39,069 nucleotides of DNA from an uncultured Prevotellaceae bacterium (GTDB taxonomy: Bacteria; Bacteroidota; Bacteroidia; Bacteroidales; Bacteroidaceae). The notes under the pieces are model-generated. The model did no database searches, was not told where the DNA came from, and saw only the letters and a list, made by a program, of their open reading frames with translations. The DNA is taken from positions 1 through 39,069 of the forward strand of contig CADCBZ010000014.1 in NCBI GenBank assembly GCA_902799765.1. Reading direction: 5' to 3'. Shown here one piece after another: positions 34,106 to 39,069 of the stretch (positions are counted from its first letter, which is position 1; each line of letters opens with the position of its first letter). Position numbers and translations under genes: made by a program.

Positions 34106-35485
34106 CTAACTAAAGAAAAATTTTTTTACTCTATTTATTATATGTTTGTCTTTTATTAATGTTTGAACATTAGCAATCTTTTTATCAATGTGTTCTGTAT
34201 AGTGTTCTAGAGAAAATCGGTTACGTGATGTGCTCTCTGCCCACATTTGGTTTGACCTAGAATTCTCATAACAATATAAGGCTTTTTCGAAATTGTGATC
34301 TTCATAATATAAGTCACCGACTCTGTCAAAGTAATTCGAAAGTTCCTTATAATCTTTACAGTGATTTAAAATGTAGGTATAATAATCCATCCCTAAATCC
34401 TTTTGCCCAGAACAGATACAAAGATCTGCTATCTTCTCAACGTCCTTAAGTGCCCGACTGCAATTATTTGTGTATGTTACTTCCCAATTAGAGACAGCCT
34501 CTTTCAAGCATTCTATTGCCTTTTCCCACTCCTTGCTATTTTTATATAAAAGTGACATCTTTTCTTGTACTATTGAATATCCTCCCCCGAATTCAAATTT
34601 TCCAGGCATGGATTTTTTAAACCACATAAATGCATGTTCATCATCACCATTTCTTGCATAAATATCAGCAATAAGGCGGTATATCATCCGGGTTTCAATA
34701 TGACAGATTCCAAATGTTTGTTCTCGAATCACTTTTGCCTCAATAGCTTTTTTAAGAGCTTCATGAAAATGTCCTTGCTTATTAAGCGTGTCAGAAAGAT
34801 ATTCACACCCTAAAGCCCACCCCAAACTAGTACTATCATAGTCTGTCATATAGGTATCAAGAACAACCTGAAATTTTTTAATCAACTCATCATTCAATAC
34901 ATTTTTTTCTTTAACTCCAGCATACGCTTGACGAAGTCTTAACCTTTTTGTAATTTGATGATTGTTTCCATAGTATTCTTCGCTCCAAGCCACTGCAGTC
35001 TTTTGGTTGTCTTCTGCTGCATGGAAGAAACCAAGACTAAGCAGGATAGTATCCTTTAGTTCGTAATTCGCAATCTTCTTGGAGTCATCACCTACACCAG
35101 CCCAAAACGCTCTATCCGCAAACAATAAAGCATCATCATACATTTCTAAACAATAATATACCATACTAATGTTGCTAAACAACTCATATGTTTGAGGCAT
35201 TTCTTCATTGTAACTCATCCATTGGTATGGAAATATCTTCTCATACGTAGCTAAAGATTCTTGGAGAAAGGTAAGTGATTTGTCGAAATTTTGATTTATC
35301 GCATAATAATAGCCTATTTTATTTAGTAGCCATGCCCTGTCTTCTAATTGCTCTTCTTCCAATTCATCAATCATAGTTTGATATTTGTGAATAAAAACCA
35401 TGCAGTCTTCTTTACCCACTTTATCAAAATTGATCAATCTGTCAAAAATCGTATTACACATCGATATGTTAATTACGTCAGACAT
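34106..35485 (-). CDS. TPR-repeat protein
   Basis: A 459-residue, all-helical protein built of tetratricopeptide-type repeats. Examples are AWLLNKIGYYYAINQNFDKS (residues 46-65), ETRMIYRLIADIYARNGDDE and DRVGDLYYEDHNFEKALYCY. No signal peptide or catalytic motif is seen. TPR proteins commonly sense or scaffold in conflict systems. It lies between the E1-like gene (4-base gap) and the small membrane-protein gene, which makes it a candidate scaffold linking the ubiquitin-like part and the TIR part. Confidence 0.7.
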   Translation of the reverse strand: MSDVINISMCNTIFDRLINFDKVGKEDCMVFIHKYQTMIDELEEEQLEDRAWLLNKIGYYYAINQNFDKSLTFLQESLATYEKIFPYQWMSYNEEMPQTYELFSNISMVYYCLEMYDDALLFADRAFWAGVGDDSKKIANYELKDTILLSLGFFHAAEDNQKTAVAWSEEYYGNNHQITKRLRLRQAYAGVKEKNVLNDELIKKFQVVLDTYMTDYDSTSLGWALGCEYLSDTLNKQGHFHEALKKAIEAKVIREQTFGICHIETRMIYRLIADIYARNGDDEHAFMWFKKSMPGKFEFGGGYSIVQEKMSLLYKNSKEWEKAIECLKEAVSNWEVTYTNNCSRALKDVEKIADLCICSGQKDLGMDYYTYILNHCKDYKELSNYFDRVGDLYYEDHNFEKALYCYENSRSNQMWAESTSRNRFSLEHYTEHIDKKIANVQTLIKDKHIINRVKKFFFS

Positions 35486-35489
35486 AAAA

Positions 35490-36746
35490 CTAATTCCTAT
35501 TTGAATACGGAACCTTAATACTTGTTGTTACCTGGAGTGGGTATGAAAAGATTTCAGCCATATCACCTCCGATAGCAGTGTTATTTGTATTACATACAAG
35601 GGTGTACTGGGTGAGATAGGGTAAGAGGCGCTGTGTATAGTGCTCGTTATCACGATTCAATAGGTCAAGTGCCAGTTTGATGGCAACAACCGTAACAAAG
35701 TTTATGTCAACCGATATTCCTGGTTCAAAGGCCACTCGTTCCAAATCAGATTCGGTCGTATAGAACCTTCTATTTTGAGTGACCCTTCCTGACATATTTC
35801 CAGTTACTTCCATAAAGTCTTGATAGTCTGGCATCCCTTCAGGCAGGCAATAGAATATTTCACCAGCGAAAGCACGTTCCCAGCAACCTATCGACATAAA
35901 TGGCATACCTACTTGTTTGGCTATTCCATTTGCATATAGGTCACCTGCCCGATTGTCAGCACCCCCTATTACAATCGTGTCTGGATTACAGAAATTTGTC
36001 AAGTCATCAAGAGGAACCTCCTGAATGGTCGTATTACGCATAACAACCTCTGCATAGGGATTGATCTGCAATATTCTATCCTTCAAAGCCTCTGTTTTGT
36101 AACGCCCTACGTCATAAATGCCGCATTGATGCCTACAAATGTTATGATAACCGAAAATATCGTTATCTACAAGCATAAAATGACCAACTCCAGCCTTGGC
36201 CAACTCTAAGGCAGCAAGGCTACCCACAGAACCACATCCAATAAGCAATGCCTTTTTAGACATCATTATGTCTGATTCCAAGATGCCAGTATTCCTCGAA
36301 AACACATCTAATTTCAGGGAGTACTGTTCCTGTTCACATTCTGTAAAATCAAACAGGGAAATGAACACTAACTTGTCCTCTTTCCAAAAACCTACAAGAG
36401 AAGGAATAGGGGCTGTAGGGATCGCCTCTTGCTCAATGTCTCGATTTAAAGCCCCTCTGATCTTATCTATTGCACTTCCCAGCAGTACTTCGTTGCTTTT
36501 ATCATTCAGCCATAATACTTTAGAAGATATTTCCTTCCAATCTGGGATGTCGTGCGAAGTTGAATATATAATACCAATTTCTCTACATTTATTATTATCA
36601 TATGCAATGTCATTAGGCATAACATTATAAAAATTGGTATTTTCAACATAATAACCTACAAGTTTTCCTGTATAATGACATTTGAACATATCCATTGGAT
36701 ATGTCACTTTCGGTTTTCTTCTATTTGATAATTTCAAATCAGTCAT
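35490..36746 (-). CDS. ThiF/E1-like adenylating enzyme
   Basis: A 418-residue protein. Residues 1-160 are an unknown N-terminal domain. Residues 162-400 are a ThiF/E1 fold: LLIGCGSVGSLAALELAKAG (Gly170-Gly175 ATP loop), VDNDIFGYHNICRHQ with Arg205, Lys217 in GRYKTEAL, and Asp264 in GGADNRAGD. These are the residues that adenylate the C-terminus of a ubiquitin-like protein. The usual zinc-binding CxxC pairs are absent; Cys288 and Cys300 are the candidate thioester cysteines. The gene overlaps the JAMM peptidase gene by four bases. Bacterial Bil and CBASS type II systems combine E1, E2 and JAMM in the same way. Confidence 0.83.
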   Translation of the reverse strand: MTDLKLSNRRKPKVTYPMDMFKCHYTGKLVGYYVENTNFYNVMPNDIAYDNNKCREIGIIYSTSHDIPDWKEISSKVLWLNDKSNEVLLGSAIDKIRGALNRDIEQEAIPTAPIPSLVGFWKEDKLVFISLFDFTECEQEQYSLKLDVFSRNTGILESDIMMSKKALLIGCGSVGSLAALELAKAGVGHFMLVDNDIFGYHNICRHQCGIYDVGRYKTEALKDRILQINPYAEVVMRNTTIQEVPLDDLTNFCNPDTIVIGGADNRAGDLYANGIAKQVGMPFMSIGCWERAFAGEIFYCLPEGMPDYQDFMEVTGNMSGRVTQNRRFYTTESDLERVAFEPGISVDINFVTVVAIKLALDLLNRDNEHYTQRLLPYLTQYTLVCNTNNTAIGGDMAEIFSYPLQVTTSIKVPYSNRN

Positions 36747-37390
36747 AGATAGTTGCGTCTTAGTTTCTTGTAAATTTCTAGTAAATCAGCATAAGCATGA
36801 GAGAATGTATATGGAGCAGCATTTTCATTCATAGGTGACTGTGGACTCTCTGTTTGTTCATTATGTATATCCGGGAAAGGGAGGTTTTCTGCAGTCTCAT
36901 ATCTTAGTTTTAGATAATCTTCTGGTATGATGCTGCCATCATCGACAACCCAGTCTATCGGAGTGTAATTTACATTCTTGTCCACATGATACATCGTAAG
37001 TCGAAGTTGTGGATCACAATTAACTAATCCAGATATAGCACCACAAGGGGTTCCCATTGCGAACTTGCGATTTGTTTCGTCATCAGTATGGGAAAACTGA
37101 TCAAAACTGCTTGGATGTCTGTGCCACAGCCCAAGAACAGAAATTTGCTTTTGGTACTGATTGGCTACGACATTAGCCATATAGTTTACAAAGTTTGTAT
37201 CATACTCAAAATAAGCACTTCTGTTTATTGTATTTATTCCTGGTGGAATTGTCTCGACGACGACCCAGACTCCGGTATTTGTTATGTATCCTAAAAAGAT
37301 ACCTCCTGTTTCCACAGGGTGTTTATCCAAAGTCTCCGTTACAATAGCATTGAATGCTTTTGGAGTAAAAACTACATATTGGTTATCCAT
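36743..37390 (-). CDS. JAMM/MPN metallopeptidase (DUB-like)
   Basis: A 215-residue protein. The JAMM motif is complete: Glu27 in HPVETGGIFLG, then His90-x-His92, seven residues, Ser100, two residues, Asp103 (LWHRHPSSFDQFSHTDD). These residues bind catalytic zinc. Residues 165-215 form a less conserved, acidic-to-basic tail. In bacterial ubiquitin-like systems the JAMM enzyme processes the modifier or removes it from targets (BilD, Cap3). It sits three bases after the E2-like gene and overlaps the E1-like gene by four. Confidence 0.88.
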   Translation of the reverse strand: MDNQYVVFTPKAFNAIVTETLDKHPVETGGIFLGYITNTGVWVVVETIPPGINTINRSAYFEYDTNFVNYMANVVANQYQKQISVLGLWHRHPSSFDQFSHTDDETNRKFAMGTPCGAISGLVNCDPQLRLTMYHVDKNVNYTPIDWVVDDGSIIPEDYLKLRYETAENLPFPDIHNEQTESPQSPMNENAAPYTFSHAYADLLEIYKKLRRNYL

Positions 37391-37393
37391 AGA

Positions 37394-38182
37394 CTATATA
37401 CCGTTAGGTGAATTGAAAAGTTCTTTTGACATATCACCAGAAAGTACCAACTCCAATGCAGTCAACCATTTAACTGCCCATGAAATCGTTTGAACAGCAG
37501 TAGTCTCAAAACGTGTGCCATAACTAATGTCTTCTGCTCTTGTAGTACAAAGATAATAGCCGTCATCATTACTTCTCAGAAGATGATGGGGAGTCCATCC
37601 AAGAGCGTTAATGACAGTATTAATATCCGGATTAATGAGAACTACACGAACAGAACCCCCCATTACAGGATGTGGATGATCATTGTTGTAAATGGCTGCA
37701 ATTTCCCAAGGCCAGCCATTAGGTAGGACGTTTAGTCTCAAGGTTCCATACCAATATAATCTGCCATCATTCTTTTTATGGAGTGTGAATCTTGGGAAAA
37801 ATCTTCTCATAGCTTCCTTCTCATCCGCAAGACGCTGCGGATCTATTTCGTACCATTGTCTTACTGCAAGTTTACCCTCTTGCACAACAAGACGATTCCC
37901 GCCTGTTCGCCCTGTAACATCGCCGTCACTGCCAACTTCTATAGTTTCCCCACGTCGCAACTTTTCTGCGAGTTGTTTGCGAATCTCACTGGCAGCATCA
38001 TTAGCAAGTTTACCCTCTTGTACTACAAGACGATTGCCACCTGTTCGTCCTGTTACATCGCCGTCATTACCAACTTCAATAGTTTCGCCATTGCGTAATT
38101 TCTTGGCCAACTGTTTACGAATCTCACTGGCAGCATCGGCTAATTTTCCCGATGGAATTGATAATATTTTTGAAACATTCAT
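37394..38182 (-). CDS. E2-like ubiquitin-conjugating-fold protein with duplicated N-terminal unit
   Basis: From ATG 38182 (MNVSKILSIPSG) the protein is 262 residues. An ATG at 38224 adds 14 residues that probably come from the insertion-sequence end. Residues 12-103 are two near-identical 46-residue units (SEIRKQLAKKLRNGETIEVG and SEIRKQLAEKLRRGETIEVG as examples), each predicted helix then beta-hairpin. Residues 128-245 match the order of an E2 core: RLYWYGTLRLN, IAAIYNNDHPHPVMGGSVRV, then HHLLRSNDDGYYLCTT with candidate catalytic Cys212 where E2 enzymes have GxxC. Next to E1 and JAMM genes this suggests a conjugating enzyme. E2 identity is from fold pattern only, so moderate confidence. Confidence 0.6.
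   Translation of the reverse strand: MNVSKILSIPSGKLADAASEIRKQLAKKLRNGETIEVGNDGDVTGRTGGNRLVVQEGKLANDAASEIRKQLAEKLRRGETIEVGSDGDVTGRTGGNRLVVQEGKLAVRQWYEIDPQRLADEKEAMRRFFPRFTLHKKNDGRLYWYGTLRLNVLPNGWPWEIAAIYNNDHPHPVMGGSVRVVLINPDINTVINALGWTPHHLLRSNDDGYYLCTTRAEDISYGTRFETTAVQTISWAVKWLTALELVLSGDMSKELFNSPNGI
37868..38143 (-). repeat. Two tandem 138-bp coding repeats inside the E2-like gene
   Basis: Two copies, each about 138 bases, encode the 46-residue units; a short start of a third (GKLA) follows. The proteins are almost identical, yet the DNA copies differ at many third positions (for example TTGCACAACAAGACG versus TTGTACTACAAGACG). This points to an older duplication kept by selection, not to recent slippage. 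Confidence 0.75.
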
Positions 38183-39069
38183 AATATATAACTGAACTTT
38201 CGCAAGTGAATATTCATTCATCAAGCGACTAATTTATACATTTGATAGAGTTTATGGAACTTAGGATTGGCATCAATAACCGCACTCCGATGGTCTCGTA
38301 GGCCTCAAACCGTTTCACTGTGCAAAGTATGTTATACTGCATCATGGTCAGCGTGAAGCTGGCAATCTGCGCAGAGAAGTGCACGCTCTGACATCTGCCG
38401 AAATCAAGCAGTTGCTTACAATCGTGATAAGCCACCTCGGTTGTCCAGCGGGTAGTGTACGTCCTGTATGCTTTGAGGAAACTGAGCGAGAGATCTGTTG
38501 TGAGCAATCCGTTCCAATGCCCATTCCTGCCTCGCTTCGAGAAGAACAGGCGTACGGTGGTACCTGCAAACTTCACATCGATGGTGCAGTAGGTGCACTT
38601 CAAGGTCCTATTGTGCTTGGTGAGGCCCTGCTTCTGGAGCTTCTTGATAATCTGGTTGGCCGTCAGATCACCCCACAGGGTGTGGTATTTGGTCTTTCCC
38701 AATTTGATCATACCAATCAGATGACACTTGATGTGTCGGCTGGTAATCAGGCGAACGAAGTCTGCACAGGTAAACCAGCTGTCAATGAGCAGATAGTCGA
38801 ATCGGATGCCGCGCTTGATGGCGTACTTCACCATCTTGATGGCCTTGTCAATCTTCGACATCGTATACTCCTTGATGCGTTCCTCGACAGCCTCTCCGCT
38901 ATAATCCTTGCTATACCGTGCTTTGCGCTGCCTGTCCGTCAGCCCCTGCTTCTTGTCAGGCTTGCGACCCTCTTCACCATGAAGCGAGAAATCGAGGAAC
39001 AGTTGGCTCATGCCATCGCTCAGAAGCAGCGTCAGACATTTGTAGCCAAGGATGGTCTTGTGCTCAAGG
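38183..39069 (-). mobile_element. IS4-family insertion sequence, right end only
   Basis: The transposase tail (to 38223/38229) is followed by about 40 bases with no gene, including ACTTGCGAAAGTTCAG on the minus strand, before the ATG of the E2-like gene at 38182. This is where the terminal inverted repeat must be, but the other end is outside the window, so the exact boundary and any target duplication cannot be read. Confidence 0.65.
38229..39069 (-). CDS. IS4-family transposase, truncated by window edge and possibly frameshifted
   Basis: The frame is open at the right window edge, so the N-terminus is missing. The visible part has LLIDSWFTC (second catalytic Asp), and the IS4 signature Y-x2-R-x3-E-x6-K as YTTRWTTEVAYHDCK. 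After KRFEAYETIG the frame ends abruptly in LSSINSIKCIN. In the neighbouring frame the same bases (about 38223-38280) read AVIDANPKFHKLYQMYKLVA then stop, which looks like a real transposase C-terminus. An internal deletion with a frameshift near 38277-38285 is therefore likely, and the enzyme may be inactive. The right terminal repeat should lie within 38183-38222. Confidence 0.75.
   Translation of the reverse strand, partial: LEHKTILGYKCLTLLLSDGMSQLFLDFSLHGEEGRKPDKKQGLTDRQRKARYSKDYSGEAVEERIKEYTMSKIDKAIKMVKYAIKRGIRFDYLLIDSWFTCADFVRLITSRHIKCHLIGMIKLGKTKYHTLWGDLTANQIIKKLQKQGLTKHNRTLKCTYCTIDVKFAGTTVRLFFSKRGRNGHWNGLLTTDLSLSFLKAYRTYTTRWTTEVAYHDCKQLLDFGRCQSVHFSAQIASFTLTMMQYNILCTVKRFEAYETIGVRLLMPILSSINSIKCIN

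Larger units (their letters stand above)
1..38182. mobile_element. CTnDOT-type integrative conjugative element, internal part
   Basis: A full Bacteroidales transfer block (traA to traQ plus a lysozyme gene, minus strand), a divergent mobABC set and a hairpin-rich region between them form the core of a conjugative transposon. A 20-kb AT-richer cargo island follows mobC. No integrase, excision gene, rteABC regulator or attachment site is seen, so both element ends are outside the window. The left limit is simply the window edge and the right limit is set at the IS4 boundary only for convenience. Assignment to the CTnDOT/Tn4555-like superfamily rests on gene order and recognisable protein families. 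Confidence 0.85.

Noticed and set aside
37868-38143. E2-like N-terminal repeats as a fused polyubiquitin-like modifier
   Set aside because: At 46 residues each they are too short for a ubiquitin fold, and no Gly-Gly end sits at a unit boundary; the internal TGG is inside a predicted hairpin.

Overview
The window is a large piece of a CTnDOT-type integrative conjugative element (conjugative transposon) from a Bacteroidales bacterium, probably Prevotella or Bacteroides. The evidence is a complete traA-traQ block in the order typical of the phylum, a lysozyme gene after traQ, a mobA-mobB-mobC set transcribed the opposite way, promoters with the Bacteroidetes -7 box TAnnTTTG, and an IS4-family insertion sequence. 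Genus and host cannot be fixed from the sequence alone. No integrase, rteABC-type regulator or attachment site is visible, so both ends of the element lie outside the window.

Layout. (1) 1-354: start of an unknown exported protein with its own promoter, then the probable end of the tra operon. (2) 355-13605, minus strand: transfer operon from traA (ParA-like) at the right to traQ and a GH24-like lysozyme at the left. It encodes the mating-pair-formation type IV secretion system (VirB2, B3, B4, B6, B8 and B10-like parts plus Bacteroidetes-specific TraN, TraO and TraQ) and a TOPRIM primase. (3) 13606-14313: non-coding and hairpin-rich, probably holding oriT. (4) 14314-18081, plus strand: mobA, mobB relaxase, mobC coupling ATPase. 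(5) 18082-38182: an AT-richer 20-kb cargo island. (6) 38183-39069: the end of an IS4-family element directly upstream of the last cargo gene.

The cargo island is the interesting part. On the plus strand (18.3-26.3 kb) are an ECF-type sigma factor, a protein joining an anti-sigma-like N-terminus to a C39-like cysteine peptidase domain and a ryanodine-receptor (RyR) domain, a DUF4062-P-loop NTPase resembling eukaryotic TEP1/NWD1, an unknown helical protein, a CbbX/SpoVK-type AAA+ ATPase, and a Sel1-type protein. Convergent to it on the minus strand (38.2-26.4 kb) are an E2-like protein with a duplicated N-terminal unit, a JAMM peptidase, a ThiF/E1-like enzyme, a TPR protein, a small membrane protein, a macro-TIR fusion, a membrane protein with Sel1 repeats, a lipoprotein, a membrane protein with two Rossmann folds and a second RyR domain, and a TerB-like protein. 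Combining NAD/ADP-ribose domains (TIR, macro), suspected nucleotide-ligand sensors (RyR, Rossmann), a STAND-like ATPase and a ubiquitin-like conjugation trio suggests one or more anti-phage or stress-signalling systems carried as ICE cargo. That function is inference from domain content and operon structure; the domains themselves are read from the translated sequence.
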